Assembly (NCBI RefSeq): GCF_027595985.1
Contig: NC_073302.1
Location: 98,977,234-99,041,233 of the forward strand
DNA length: 64,000 bases
Source of the DNA: Sorex araneus
Lineage: Eukaryota; Chordata; Mammalia; Eulipotyphla; Soricidae
Direction of reading: 5' to 3'
Positions 1 through 13,035 of this stretch are shown piece by piece. The position numbers were made by a program, and so were the translations under genes. Position 1 is the first letter of the stretch; each line of letters opens with the position of its first letter. Under the pieces are notes generated by a model, which was given only the letters and a program-made list of their open reading frames with translations, had not been told where the DNA came from and made no database searches.

Positions 1-1324
1 CAAGAGTATGTCTGGCCATTGCAATAGCAATAAAAAATAAGGGAGCGGTATAAGAAGGGTAATAAATAGTATCAAATAACTTGTTTTCAAAATATTTCTT
101 AAGGCTAGTTTAATAATAGCACAGTGGCTTAGAATACCTGTCCCACAAGCATGAGATCCTAAATTCAATCCTGCTGCCGCCACATGTACAGAGCATGACC
201 ATGGTTGCCCTTCTGTTTGGAAGGCGCATAATCACTGCAACTGCTGTTTGGGGTGGTACATAACCACGATAGCCCTGTCTGGGGCTGGCAGCTGCGGTTT
301 CTGGGATCCCCAGCTTCCCAAGCAATTTATAGTCCCATCACACCCAGGAGTGTGTGAGCACTGTACAGAGATCTGTGGCCCCCAGGGCACTGAAGCAGGT
401 GCTGCGGCCCTGTGCACTCTTCCTGTCTCCCCTCCAATGCCCCGAGAAATTCCATAACAGAGCAGTTGTTTTGTCTCAGTCATGAGAATATTCAGTCCAA
501 TGCAGAATTGGAGAGTTCTATAGACACAAGGTAGATCTGAGATTTAAATGAAAGTAAGCAAAAAATGTGGATGAAAACTGCCAGGGAAAATTATCTCTAG
601 CTGTCAGCCAAAGCATCTCTAGATGACAGGCTCTCCTTTTTCAACTTCTTTAACTGTTATCAGATATTTAGAAAAACAGCATGAGTTTTATCCAAGTATA
701 ATTTCCATGGTGATCTGATTTTTAGTCAATATAAAGCTTTCTCTCTCCAACTTGCCTCATCTTTCTTAATCCAGATACTAGGAAAACTGGAAACGTTAGT
801 TCAGAAAATAAAAATCAGATACTTCCAACATTTATTCTAGTTTACAGAAAAAGCAAAAATATGAGAAAAAACCCCCAAGATTTTCAAGAAAAAAAGATTC
901 ACAGTTTAGGTGTTTGCCCTGCACTCTGGATTGCAAACCTGGACTTAATTCCTGGCACCATATACGATCCCTTGAGCCCTGTTAAAAGTGATACCTGTAT
1001 ACAGAACCAGAAGTGAGGCCTGAGGACAGTTGGATATGGGTATCCCCCCCCAAAGTACTCCCACAACAATAATAAAGATTGTGAGAATTAGAATCTGATT
1101 GCCACAAAAAGTAAATTTCTAAAAATTTTTTTTTCTTCACCTCCTATTCTGCCAAATAATATGGCATAATAAGAATAAGAACTGACAATAAGTTCAGTTA
1201 TAAGAAACTTGGTCAGTTATTTTGTTCTTACTGTAGTAACAGTAAGAACAGAGAAATTAAATTCTTTTAATGTTCTTTGATGAAATTTTTCATCAATGAA
1301 TTAGAGATTGCTTTTTTTTCATCT
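1..1324. other. Intergenic sequence with eroded SINE pieces
   Basis: No gene is recognised here. Around 105-190 (plus) there is a tRNA-like SINE head with an A-box-like TAGCACAGTGG and a decayed B box. Around 900-1070 (plus) there is a second old SINE-like piece, with wording such as 'cctggcaccata' and 'cccttgagccctg'. The rest is AT-rich sequence that looks single-copy. Short reading frames in this stretch show no protein-like composition. Confidence 0.5.
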
Positions 1325-4300
1325 GGACTTTATTGATCTAACAAAATTACATTAAGAATTGAAATGAATTATACATTATTGTGCTCATGTTTCCCCCATA
1401 CAAAGTTCGAGAACCCATACCTTCACCAGTGCCCATACTCTACCACCAGTAAACCCAGCATCTCTCCCACCCTCCCCAGTCCCATCTTCCCCCACCCTAC
1501 ACTGCCACTATGGCAGGGTATTCCCTTTTGTTCTCTCTCTCTGATTAGGTGTTGTGGTTTGTAATAAAGGTGTTGAGTGGCCATTGTGTTCAGTCTCTAG
1601 TCTACATTCGGCACGTGTCACCCCTCCCCCGCATGACCTCAGACCACATTTTACTTGGTGTGCCCTTCTCTGAGTTGCCCAGAATGAGAAACCAGCCTCC
1701 AAGCCATGGAGTCAACCTCCTGGTACTTATTTCTACTATTCTTGGTTGTTAGTCTCTTAGTCTACTATTCTATATTCCACAGATGAGTGCAATCTTTCTA
1801 TGTCTGTCTCTCTCTTTCTGACTCATTTCACTTAGCATGATACTTTCCATGCTGATCCACTTGTATGCAAACTTCATGACCTCATTTTTTCTAACAGATG
1901 CATAGTATTCCATTGTATAGATGTACCAAAGTTTCTTCAACCAGTCATCTGTTCTAGGGCACTCAGGTTTTTTCCAGATTCTGGCTATTGTAAACAGTGC
2001 TGCGATGAACATATAAGTGCAGATGTCATTTCGACTATACTTTTTGGCTTCTCTGGGATATATTCCCAGCAGTGGTATTGCTGGGTCAAATGGGATTTCA
2101 ACCTCTAGTTTTTTGAGAATCGTCCATATTGTTTTCCAAAAGGGCTGAACTAGTCAGCATTCCCACCAGCAGTGTAGGAGGGTCCCTTTCTCCCCACATC
2201 CTCTCCAACAGTGGTTGCTTTTGTTCTTTTGGATGTGTGCTAGTCTCTGTGGTGTGAGGTGGTATCTCATGGTTGTTTTGATCTGCATCTCCCTGATGAT
2301 TAGTGATGTAGAGCACTTTTTCATGTACCTTTTGGCCATTCATGTCTCTTCATTGGGATAGTTTCTGTTCATTTCTTCGCCCCATTTTTTGATGGGGTTG
2401 GATGTTTTCTTCTTGTAGAGTTCAACCAGTGCTTTATATACCATTGATATCAACCCCTTATCTGATGGGTATTGTGTAAATATCCTTTCACATTCTGTAG
2501 ATAGTCTTTGTATTCTGGTCACTGTATCTTTTGCGGTGCAGAAGCTTTTTAGTTTGATGTAGTCCCATTTGTTGATCTCTATTTTTACTAGATTGCTTAG
2601 TTCCGTGTCATCTTTGAAGATAACTTTATCTTCAATATCGTGGAGGGTTTTGCTGACCTTATCTTCAATGTACCTTATGGTTTGTGGTCTGATGTTGAGG
2701 TCTTTAATCCATTTTGATCTGACTTTTGTGCATGATGTCAGGTCGAGGTCTAAGCCCATTCTTTTGCATATGGTTGTCCAGTTGTGCCAACACCATTTGT
2801 TAAACAGGCTTTCCTTGCTCCACTTCACATCTCTTGCTCCCTTATCAAAGATTAGATGATCATACATTTGTGGATGTGTGTAGGAATATTCCACCCTGTT
2901 CCATTGGTCTATGGCTCTGCCTTTGTTCCAGTACCATGCTGTTTCAATTGTTACCGTTTTTTAGTAGAGTTTAAGGTTAGGGAGGGTGATGCCTCCCATC
3001 ATCTTTTTCCAAAGAATTGTTTTAGCTATCCGTGGGCGTTTATTGCTCCATATAAATTTCAGGATTGCTTGATCCGTTTCTTTGAAGAATGCCATGGGTA
3101 TCCTTAAAGGAATCGCGTTAAATCTGTATAATGCTTTGGGGAGTATTGCCATTTTGACAATGTTTATTCTCCCTATCCATGAGCAGGGGATATGTTTCCA
3201 TTTCCTCATGTCCTCTTTTATTTCATGAAGTAGCGTTTTATAGTTTTCTTTGTAGAGGTCCTTTACTTCTTTAGTTAAGCTGATTCCAAAGTGTTTGATT
3301 TTCTGGGGCACGATTGTGAATGGGATTGCTTTTTTCATGTCCCTTTCCTCTGTCTCATTGTTTGCATATAGGAAGGCCATGGATTTTTGGGTATTGATTT
3401 TATAGCCTGCGACTTTACTGTACAGGCCAATTATTTCTAAGAGTTTCTTACTAGAGCTTTTATGCTTCTCTAGGTAAAGTATCATATCGTCTGCGAATAG
3501 TGAGAGCTTGATTTCTTCCTTTCTGATCTGAATCCCCTTAATATCTTTTTCTTGCCTGATGGCTATTGCTAATACTTCCAGTACTATATTAAAGAGAAGT
3601 GGTGAGAGTGGGCATCCTTGCCTAGTCCCCGATCTTAGAGAAAAGGCCCTTAATTTTTCTCCATTGATGATAATGCTTGCCATAGGTTCGTGGTAGATGG
3701 CTTTGACTATGTTGAGGAAAGTTCCTCCAAAACCCATTTTGGTGAGAGTTTTTATCATGAATGGGTGTTGGATCTTGTCAAATGCTTTCTCCGCATCTAT
3801 TGATATGATCATATGGTTTTTATCTTTACTTTTGTTGATATGAGGTATTATGTTGATCGATTTCCGAATGTTAAACCATCCTTGCATCCCTGGGATGAAT
3901 CCCACTTGGTCATGGTGTATGATATTTTTGATGAGTTGTTGGATTCTATTTGCTAGTATTTTGTTGAGGATCTTCGCATCGGTGTTCATCAAGGATATTG
4001 GTCTATAGTTTTCTTTGTTAGTGGTGTCTTTGTTTGCTTTTGGTATTAGGGAGATATGTGCCTCGTAGAAACCGTTCGGAAGGGTTCCTGTCTTTCCAAT
4101 TTCCTGGAAAAGCTTGAAGAGAACTGGCAACAGGTCTTCTTTAAATGTTTGGAAGAATTCGCCAGTGAATCCGTCTGAACCTGGGCTTTTGTTTTTGGGG
4201 AGACTTTTGATTACAGTTTCGATTTCCTTTATATTTATGGGCCTATTCACGTATTTCAAGTCTTCTTGGTTCAGTCTTGGGAGATTCTAGGAATCAAGTA

Positions 4301-4533
4301 ATTCGTCCATTTCTTTTAGGTTCTCTTGTTTCGTGGCATACAAACTTTCAAAGTAGTCTCTGATGATATTTTGAATCTCCTTGGTTTCTGTTGTGATGTC
4401 CCCCTTTTCATTTCTGATTCGGTTTATTAGGGTTTTTTCTCTTTCTTTCTTTGTGAGTCTTGCTAGCTGTTTATCAATGTTATTTATTTTCTCGAAGAAC
4501 CAGCTCTTTGTCTCATTGATCTTTTAGATTGCT
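1325..4533 (-). mobile_element. 5'-truncated L1 retrotransposon (ORF2 and 3' UTR)
   Basis: The minus strand carries the last two thirds of an L1 ORF2 and a G-rich 3' UTR, seen on the plus strand as C-rich sequence near 1420-1510. It ends upstream near 4533, inside the target duplication of a SINE. The same 3' UTR and ORF2 wording recurs in the full-length copy at 7560-13519, which shows they are one family. The reverse transcriptase region is open for more than 430 codons, so the copy is fairly young although 5'-truncated. The 3' boundary is approximate, because the A-rich tail is eroded. Confidence 0.9.
2340..4259 (-). pseudogene. L1 ORF2 fragment: reverse transcriptase domain and C-terminal part
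   Basis: This is an L1-type ORF2 reading frame on the minus strand, reading 4259 to 2340. In established L1 biology ORF2p nicks target DNA and reverse-transcribes L1 RNA. Visible RT motifs, counted from the ATG at 4259: NKSPGSDGF near residue 23, SIDAEKAFD near 153, [10 protein letters not shown] near 211 and the catalytic FADD box near 255. One in-frame stop at about 2961-2963 splits it into a 432-codon and a 184-codon piece in the same frame. A further stop lies at 2340, and C-terminal ORF2 sequence continues in broken form to about 1770. The endonuclease domain is missing through 5' truncation. The copy is dead, but its RT core is unusually well kept for this window. Confidence 0.88.
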
Positions 4534-4699
4534 TTTTAAAAAAATAATTTTATTTATTTATTTTTCTTTTGAAGTAACACCTGGCGATGCTCAGGTGTTA
4601 CTCCTGGCTCTGCACTCAGAAATCACTCCTGGCGGTGCTCAGGGTACCATATGGGGTGCTGGGACTCAAACCCATTGTGCTATCGCTCCAGCCCCTGAA
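4534..4699 (-). mobile_element. SOR-type tRNA-derived SINE
   Basis: Read on the minus strand, the element has the tRNA-like head (GGGGCTGGAGCGATAGCACA) and the body leading to an A-rich tail (T-rich at 4534-4565 on plus). It is bounded by the direct repeat ttttagattgct at 4522-4533 and 4700-4711, which is a target-site duplication. It was inserted at the truncated 5' edge of the neighbouring L1. Confidence 0.88.
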
Positions 4700-4711
4700 T
4701 TTTAGATTGCT

Positions 4712-5135
4712 CTCCTAAGTCTCCTGGGGTTCAGTAGCCCAAGAGTAGTTTTTACTCTTCTTTTTCAGGTGTCACCACCAGGATCTGTCTTTAACACCTG
4801 TTTTGGGGTGAATCCTCCAGCTCCTGAGGTTTCCCAAATAGACTGGGTTATGTGTATTGATTCTGCCAACAGGCACCTTCATTTCCCTCTTCATAAAGAT
4901 GTTCACCCATTTTTTAAAATATAGACTCTAGTTCCTAAAGTCGCAACAAAAATTAAAGAGCATAATACAGTCTGTGATTTTTCCCTTCAGGAAGGTCACA
5001 GAAGAGAGACTATGCCATGGCAGGCGGAGAACAAGTCAGACCAATGTTTCTTACCTTACTTGGTTGTTTAGAGACCGTGATAAAACCACTCAGTTCTTCA
5101 AAACTTAAGTACACAGTTTAGAACTTAGCTTTTTT
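4712..5135. other. Non-coding sequence, nothing recognised
   Basis: About 420 bases with no reading frame, RNA gene or repeat that I can name. It lies between the SINE target duplication and that of the ERV LTR. Confidence 0.5.
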
Positions 5136-5141
5136 GAAACT

Positions 5142-5470
5142 TTTAGGGAGCCATCTTACAGAGCTTGGCTCTTATCGTCTAGTCAAGTGGAGGCTGCTTG
5201 GGATTCCTGTGATCTTATCATTTCACCACTTGTCTCACTAGCCAATGGCCATGCCTGATCAACATTTTACTATTGTTCCTGTGGGGGTCCAAGCATGCAT
5301 ACCACTCCCTCCCACCAAGAGGTATAAGTATTGTAACTGCTGTGAATAAACTTTTTCTCTCTCTCCTCCTCCTTCTGGCTCTGTGTCTCTTCGTTCGGTT
5401 GCGTCCCCTCCTTAGCCCCACGAAAGGTCCTCCCTGCGGGACAGGATGATGCCTGCAGGGGGACCCCACA
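5142..5470 (+). mobile_element. Solo LTR of an endogenous retrovirus (class II-like)
   Basis: A 329-bp element flanked by the 6-bp direct repeat gaaact (5136-5141 and 5471-5476). It contains a TATA-like tataagta near 5321 and an AATAAA near 5344 in the expected promoter/polyadenylation order, then a C/T-rich stretch. It begins tttagggagcc and ends ccccaca. It is clearly related to the element at 20297-20578, including the 'gggagcc' start, 'catgcata', the TATA/AATAAA block and 'tctccctgc'. A 6-bp duplication and a TG(T)xGGGAGCC start are typical of betaretrovirus-like class II LTRs; that class assignment is inference. No internal retroviral genes remain. Confidence 0.82.
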
Positions 5471-5547
5471 GAAACTAAAGTCACAGTCTGTGAACCAAAA
5501 CCTATGCCTTTGTCTTTAACTATATATTTCTTAAAATAAAAGTTAAG

Positions 5548-5695
5548 AGTGCCAGAAAGATAGTACAAGAGGTAACTTACTTTCTTTAGTAAGAAATGGG
5601 GTTGACGCTGGTTCAATCCCTAGCCCTATATATGGTTCCCCAAGCTCCACTCACCGTGATTCCTGAACGCAGCTGGGTGTGGCTCAGAAAACAAA
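5548..5695 (+). mobile_element. SOR-type SINE, diverged
   Basis: A diverged plus-strand copy: 'gccagaaagatagtac' is the decayed head, 'ggttcaatccctag' the B-box region, and 'gctgggtgtggctcag' plus an A-rich tail the 3' part. Confidence 0.65.
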
Positions 5696-5808
5696 ACCAA
5701 AAAACAGAGCCTGAATTCCACAACACAAAATCTATAGAAACCTCTCCACATCATCAGATCTCGCAAACCTAAAAAGCATAGTATATAACATATACCATGA
5801 GCTGAAAT

Positions 5809-6056
5809 CACTCTCACTGTCACTGTCAACCTGTTGTTCATTGATTTGCTCGAGCGGGCACCAGTAATATCTTCACTGTGAGACTTGTTGTTACTGTTTT
5901 TGGCATATCAAATATGCCACAGGTAGCTTGCCAGGCTCTGCCGTGCAGGTGGGATACTCTCGGTAGCTTGCTGGGTTCTCCGAGAGGGGCAGAGGAATCC
6001 AACCCGGGTTGGCTGTGTGCAAGGCAATGCCCTACCCACTGTGCTATCACTTCAGA
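5809..6056 (-). mobile_element. RTE-tailed SINE (tRNA head, core, RTE 3' end)
   Basis: Read on the minus strand, the element runs head (ctgaagtgatagcacagtgg), B-box region (aacccgggtt on plus), core (ggtagcttgccaggctctg on plus), and a 3' end matching the terminus of the RTE at 18341. On the plus strand that end reads 'gttcattgatttgctcgagc' and then a cactgt-type tandem tail. It has no long A tail, in contrast to the SOR SINEs. Confidence 0.85.
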
Positions 6057-7542
6057 AATAAGAAATGAAAATAAATGAGCAGAAATAAGAACATGAAAAG
6101 ATATTGAAGCCAGCCAATCTCGTCCAACTTTGCAAAGTCAGGGTAGGAGTCCCTCCCACCACCTTTTTTTATTACTAAAGTTTCTTAGACTGCTCAGGTG
6201 TTTAGCAACAGTTTATCCATCCTCTGTCAGTCAGTCACTCCAGATCCCCCAAATACAAAGGTTTCCATCTCAGAACTTCAAGTTCTAACCAAGTTCATTC
6301 AGGTTTCATCTAAAGAATTTTTCATATAGGGCCACGGCAGTAAAGGGGGGGATGGTAGTGATGAAGTGCCTGATTTTCACTAGAATTTCCCTTTCTTGGT
6401 ATGATTTATCAGGAAATAACAGATATAGAAATGGTCAGAACACAAACTGTCATAAAGGATGAATTGATTCACAGGTTCTGACTCAAAGTCCCACAATTGT
6501 TCTAATACTAAAAAAGTGTTTGCTGATGGATTGCTCCCTGTCCCACTGGGAAAGGGGTAACAGACACACGGGGAAAATTTACTCAGAGTAAACTTCAAAA
6601 CTTTTCCTATTTAAAGTGGCCCTACAGACTTGGTTGATTCACTTACCCACAGCTGTTTTTCTAGCCCGAGGAAGATTGGAGTGAGAAGCTGCCATCTTTA
6701 GGACAGGGGTTAAGAGACAGTCTGAAAGGGACTGGGAGGTGGGGTGGGGGGTTGGGGAGAGGTATACTAGCGCTCAGAGTTTCCATTTCGGACATACTCA
6801 GTGTGGCAATTCAAATTGTCAATCAATAGTTGGATGTCTAAGCTAACCTTGAAGCTCAAAGATGTTGGGGTTTGAGGCTTACATTTACTAGCTATCAAAC
6901 AGTAGAGTGCAGGATTGAATTAGGTCACTGAAGAGAGAATATGATTAAAGAGAGAAAGTTTGTACTAAAGTTAAATTTTTTTAAAATCTAAAATGAATAC
7001 AAATAAATCATCTGAAGTCTTTCTCAAAATGTAAGAAGAATAGAATAGCCTTTTGCAGCAACCACGTAACAATCAAAGAAGTTTTAACCCAAAGAGCATC
7101 TAAGGTGGATGTTGCTGAAGCTGTAGCAATGCTGCCTGGATACAGCCTCAAAGGGGAACTTCAGCCGATGGCCAGCACCTCCATTCAAACAGAAAGTGGA
7201 ACTGTCTCCCAAATCTGGACTTGTTTTCTGCTCACTTTCCCAGTTCTTGTCAATATTTGATTTTCAGTCACAGGACCCCATCTATTGCCAAATCCCAAGG
7301 TCTGTTACTCAACACAAATACAAGAGGAGGTCAATAGAAATCGTTCCAGTAAAACTGCCTACTTTCGGGACTTTTCCCAGGTTGACTGGTTCCTGTTCAT
7401 GCCCACCTCCAGGAATAGCAATGCAACTAACTGAACAGCTTTTGTGTGCTTCCCTGACTGTGTGATCCTAAACAAAAACGCCACAATTCATAAGCCTAAG
7501 TGTCGTCCAAGTTTCAGCCGCAAGACAAACTTTATGCACAGC
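6057..7542. other. Intergenic sequence, no gene recognised
   Basis: About 1.5 kb with no recognisable gene, RNA or repeat family. Short open frames near 6380-6598 and 7196-7465 lack recognisable domains. The stretch ends at the left target duplication of the full-length L1. Confidence 0.5.
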
Positions 7543-7559
7543 AAAAAGGTCTTCCACAG

Positions 7560-7792
7560 GGCTCTCCCACGACCCTGCAGACCCAGTCCCCATTGCCACA
7601 CCTCTCTGCTCGTTCCCCAACTGCGTTGCCCCTGTCCTGCAGGTAATCAGCCCACCGTGAACTCCTCCTACTGGTCTTTGGACAGCTCTCAGGCGGGCCC
7701 CGCCCCTCCTGGCTCTCCCAGGACCCTGCAGACCCTGTTCCCATAACCACGCCTCTCTGCTCGCTCCCCAACTGCATTGCCCCTGTCCTGCA
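7560..7792 (+). repeat. L1 5' UTR tandem monomers (promoter region)
   Basis: An 82-bp unit beginning ggctctccca recurs at 7560-7641 and 7711-7792, a period of 151 bp, so about 1.5 copies of a GC-rich monomer are present. Promoter monomers are known from rodent L1s and from some other mammals. Here the array starts exactly at the target duplication. The intervening piece contains a GC box (gccccgcccc near 7698). Confidence 0.8.
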
Positions 7793-8222
7793 CTGAGCAT
7801 TGGCAGTGTCCCACGTGGTTACTGTGGGCGTGGCCTGTATATCAGGGGGTGTGGTCTCAAAAGGGGCATGGCCTCGTGCAAAAGAGGCTACAGTTATTAC
7901 TTTTTTAGCATAATCTGTATAACCTGTTCCTTTGAAAAATACCCTGGCCATCTCAATCACTCTATGTCAGTAGTGTATTAGCCTATTCTAACTTCACAAA
8001 AACTATCTGTGAACAATAGAAACTTTGCAAGGAGGGCAAAGCCTTAAACCTTCACTAGAGGCCCTACATAAATCAGGATAAATGCCTGAGCGTAAGGAAG
8101 AATTCTAGAACAGGAACAAGGCTACCATTATCAATTTAGCGCAAACAGAGCCCCTCCTCCCGCAGCAAGAGGGAATAGGGATAGAAAACTAGAACATTTC
8201 AACTCTATACTTCCATACCATT

Positions 8223-9172
8223 ATGAAGAAACAGCAAAAATCCCCTCCATGAAGAGACGATGAAGAAAGATTCCAGAAGCCTCAATAGGGGCTACCCACC
8301 TATACGACCTTTCAGAAAAAGAATTCAGAGAGGAAATCTTGAGGAGAGTAGATGTACTCCAAGCAACCATGGAACAGATATCCAATAAACTAAGGGAGGA
8401 TATAAATGAAGCATTGGAGAGGTCCACCAAGAAAATGCATGAAGAAATGAGAGCAGAAATTTCAAAGCTATGAACAGAAGTCACACAAATAAAGGAATCG
8501 GTAGATGAATTAAAAATCTCAGTAGGAGCCCTCAACAGTAGAATGACTACAGCCGAAGACAGAATCAGCGAGCTCGAAGATGAGGGGCACAAAGCTTGCA
8601 GGCAACAACTAATAATTGCAAAAGACCTCAAAATGGCCCTAGAGTGAATCAGAGTCATAGGGAATGACCTCAAGAGGAACAACATAAGAATCACTGGAGT
8701 ACCAGAAGCACAGGGTAGTAACCCCAATGAAAAAAACACAGTGAAAGACATCATTGCTAAGAAATTCCCAGAGCTGGAGGAGGTAGGCATCCAGATCCAA
8801 GTAGCCCGAAGAGTACCAGCAAAAAGAGACCCTAATTTATAGATTCCAAGAAACATCATAGTCAGAATGATGGACGCTGTGGATAGAGACACAATACTGC
8901 AAGCAGCAAGGTCAAAGAAGGAAATCACATACAAAAAAGCACCCCTTAGATTTACAGAAGACCTATCAGAGGAAACCCTCCAAGCCTGAAGACAATGGTG
9001 GAACATAGTGAAAAACCTCACCGAAATGAACGCATCACCAAGAATACTTTATCCGGTTAAACTCTCACTCAAACTCGAAGGAACCATACACTATTTCTCA
9101 GATAAACAACAGCTCAGGAACTTCATAGACTCAAAACCAAACTTAAAAGAAGGACTAAAGGGGCTATTGTAA
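8223..9172 (+). pseudogene. L1 ORF1 (RNA-binding coiled-coil protein), disrupted
   Basis: The first ATG at 8223 opens a frame beginning MKKQQKSPP that stops at once. The rest of the protein is readable in a shifted frame with further in-frame stops (near 8472, 8646, 8839 and 8988). Visible parts follow the L1 ORF1p plan: a heptad-rich coiled coil (about 8330-8590), an RRM-like block with NNIRITGVPE (about 8680-8715), and a C-terminal block with ASPRILYPVKLS near 9031. It ends with TAA at 9170-9172. Another copy of this start (atgaagaaacagcacaaatc) occurs at 35151, which supports the chosen start. In the family this protein coats L1 RNA; this copy is not translatable. Confidence 0.85.
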
Positions 9173-9214
9173 GACAAGGAAGAACCCCACAAGAACAATA
9201 AACCCCAAAGGAAG

Positions 9215-12200
9215 ATGACACAAAACCCCATGACAATGATCTCTCTCAATGTTAATGGCCTAAGTGCACCAATTAAGAGACGCAGAGTGGCAAAATGGAT
9301 CCGGAAACTAAACTCAACATTCAGCTGCCTGCAGGAAATACACCTGAACAATCAGAACAAAGACAGACTCAAAGTCAAAGGATGGAAAACAATCCTGCAT
9401 CAAATAACGCCCTCAAAAAAGCTGGGGTGGCCATACTAATATCCGACAACATAGACTTCAGGTTGAAAAAGATTCAAAGGGACAGTGAAGGTTATTTTCT
9501 ATTTCTCTAGAGATATGTACAACAGGAAGAAATCATACTCTTAAACATATACGCACCTAATGAACGACTGGCTAAATACTTAAAACAACTCCTAACAGAC
9601 TTTAAAGAGGACATTGCTAGTAGCACAATAATAGTTGGAGACTTCAATACCACCTTATCACCTCTGGATAGATCGACAAAAGCAAAACTCAGCAAGGAAA
9701 CACTGACTCTGAAAGAAGAAATAGAAGAAAGAGGCCTAATAGACTCATACAGGGCTTTACACCCAAAAAAGAAAGAATACACATTCTTTTCCAGTGCACA
9801 TGGAACATTTTCCAAGATAGATCATGTACTGGGCCACAAAACATACCTCAATAGAATCGGAAAAATAGAAATTGTATCAACTATCTTTTCAGACTACGAT
9901 GCACTGAAGATAGAAGCTAATCACACACAGACACGGAGAACCAAAGCAAATACCTGGAAATTAAACAGCTCAGTGTTGAACAATGAGTGGGTCAGGAAGG
10001 AAATCAAGGAAGAAATCAAGAGATACCTCGAAACAAACAAGAATGAAGACACGAGCTACCAAAACCTATGGGACGCAACTAAAGCCATGTTAAGGGGAAA
10101 ATTTATAGCTCTGCAAGCATTCCTTAGGAAGGAAAAAAGGTCCTACATAGATAGCTTGACTTCACAGCTCAAGATCTTAGAAAAGGACCAGAAAAAGGAA
10201 CCCAAACCTGACCGAAGGAAAGAAATAATAAAAATTAGAGCAGAAATTAACGACATGGAAACCCAGAAAACAATCTGAAAGGTCAATGAAACCAAGAGCT
10301 GGTTCTTTGAGAAAATAAGTAAGATTGATAAACCGCTAGCAAGACTCACAAAGAAAGAGAGAGAAAGAACCCTAATAAACCGAATCAGAAATGAAAAGGG
10401 GGACATCACGACAGAAGCCAAGGAGATTCAAAAGATCATCAGAGACTACTTTGAAAGTCTGTATGCAACGAAATAGGAGAATCTAAAAGAAATGGACAAA
10501 TTCCTTGATTCCTACAATCTCCCAAGACTGAACCAAGAAGACCTGGAATACCTGAATAGACCCATTAATATCAAGGAAATCGAAACTGTAATCAAAAGTC
10601 TCCCCCAAAACAAGAGCCCAGGTCCAGACAGATTCGCTGGCGAATTCTTCCAAACATTTAAAGAGGACCTTTTGCCAGTTCTCCTCAAGCTTTTCCAGGA
10701 AATTGAAAAAACAGGAACCCTCCCAAACAGTTTCTATAAGGCACATATCTCCCTAATACCAAAAGCAAACAAAGATACCACTAACAATGAAAACTCTAGA
10801 CCAATATACCTGATGAATACCGATACGAAGATCCTCAACAAAATATTAGCAAATAGAATCCAACAACTCATTAAAAAGATCATATACCATGACCAAGTGG
10901 GATTCATCCCGGGGATGCAAGGATGATTTAACATTCGGAAATCAATCAACATAATCCATCATATCAACAAAAGTAAAGATAAAAACCATATGATCATATC
11001 AATAGATGCAAAGAAAGCATTTGGCAACATCTAACTTTTGTTTATGGTGAAAACTCTCACCAAAATGGGTATTGGAAGAACTTTCCTGAAGATAGTCAAA
11101 GCCATGTACCACAAACATATGGCAAGTATTATCCTCAATGGGGAAAAGCTAAGGGCCTTTCCTCTAAGATCAGGGACAAGACAAGGATGCCCACTCTAAC
11201 CACTGCTGTTCAACATAGTACTGGAAGTACTTGCAATAGCTGTTAGGCAAGAAAAATATATTTAAGGGCATCCAGGTAAGAAAAGAGGAAATCAAACTCT
11301 CACTATTTGCAGACAATATGATACTATATCTAGAGAAGCCTAAAACCTCTACTAAGAAACTGTTAGAAACAATAGACTTGTACAGTAAAGTTGTAGGCTA
11401 TAAAAATCAATACCCAAAAATCCATGGCCTTCCTATTTTCAAACAATGAGACAGAGGAAAGAGACATGAAAAAAGCAATCCCATTCACAATAGTGCCCCA
11501 GAAAATCAAATATCTTGGAATCAGCTTAACTAAAGAAGTAAAGGACCTCTACAAAGAAAACTATAAAACCTTACTCCATGAAATAAAAGAGGACATGAGG
11601 AAATGGAAACATATCCCCTGTTCATGGATTGGGAGAATTAACATTTTCAAAACGGTGATACTCCCCAAAGCATTATACAGATTTAACGTGATCCCTATAA
11701 GGATACCCATGCCATTCTTCAAAGAAATGGATCAAGCAATCCTGAAATTCATATGGAACAACAAATGCCCACGGATAGCTAAAACAATTCTTGGGAAAAA
11801 GATGATGGGAGGCATTACCCTCCCCATCCTTAAACTTTACTACAAAGTGGTAACAATTAATATAGCATGGTATTGGAACCAAGGCAGAACCGCAGACCAG
11901 TGCAACAGGGTGGAATATCCCTACACACAACCTCAAATGTATGATCATCTAATCTTTGATTAGGGAGCAAAAAATGTGAAGTGGAACAAGGAAAGTCTCT
12001 TTAACAAAATGGTGCTGGCATAACTGGACAACGACATGCAAAATAATGGGCTTAGACCTCGACCTGACACCATGCACAAAAGTCAGATCAAAATGAATTA
12101 AAGATCTGAACATCAGACCACAATCTATAAGGTACATAGAAGACAAGTTTGGCAAAGCCCTCCATAATATTGAAGCTACAGGTATCTTCAAAGATGACAT

Positions 12201-13035
12201 GCAACTGACCAACCAAGTGGAAACAGAGATAAACAAATGGGACTATATTAAACTAAGAAGCTTCTACACTGTAAAAGATACCGTGAGTAAAATACAAAGG
12301 CAATCTACAGAATGGGAAAGGATATTCACCCGATACCAATCCAATAAGTGGTTGATATCAAGGATATATAAAGAACTGGCTGAACTCTACAAGAAGACAG
12401 CATCCAACCCCATCAGAAAATGGGGCAAAGAAATGAACAGAAACTTTTCTAAGTAAGAGATACGAATGGCCAAAAGGCACATGAAAAAATGCTCTGCATC
12501 ACTAATCATCAGGGAGATGCAGATCAGAGCAACTATGAGATACCACCTCATAACCACAGATAATGGCACACATCCAAAAGGACAAAAGCAACCGCTGTTG
12601 GAGAGGATGTGGGGAGAAAGGGACTCTTCTACAATGCTGGTGGGAATGCCGACTGGTCCAGCCCTTTTGGAAAACAATATAGACGATTCTCAAAGCATTA
12701 GAAATTGAGCTTCCATTTGACCCAGCAATACCACTTCTAGGAATATATCTCGAAGAAACCAAAAGGTATAATCAAAATGACATCTGCACTTACATGTTCA
12801 TCGTGGCACTGTTTTCAATAGCCGGAATCTAGAAAAAACCCGAGTGCTCGAGAACAGATGACTGGTTAAAGAAACTTTGGTATATCTATACAATGGAATA
12901 CTATGAAGCTGTTAGAAAAGATGAAGTCATGAACTTTGCATATAAGTGGATCAACATGGAAAGTATCATGCTAAGTGGAATGAGTCAGAAAGAGACAGAC
13001 ATAGAAAGATTACATTCATCTGTGGAATATAAAAT
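9215..13035 (+). pseudogene. L1 ORF2 (endonuclease-reverse transcriptase), disrupted
   Basis: ORF2 starts at the ATG at 9215, 42 bp after ORF1, with the endonuclease opening MTMISLNVNGL and the catalytic-region signature CLQEIHL near 9330. It passes through all three plus frames because of indels: endonuclease about 9215-9950, a linker to 10490, RT fingers with [15 protein letters not shown] near 10605, and the RT active-site region near 11310, which reads FADN instead of FADD. The thumb and C-terminal region reach about 13035. Many stops and at least five frame changes make it inactive. It is more decayed than the copy at 2340-4259, so it is an older insertion of the same lineage. Confidence 0.9.

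Noticed and set aside
8221-9021. 266-codon minus-strand frame
   Set aside because: It is the antisense of the L1 ORF1 region.
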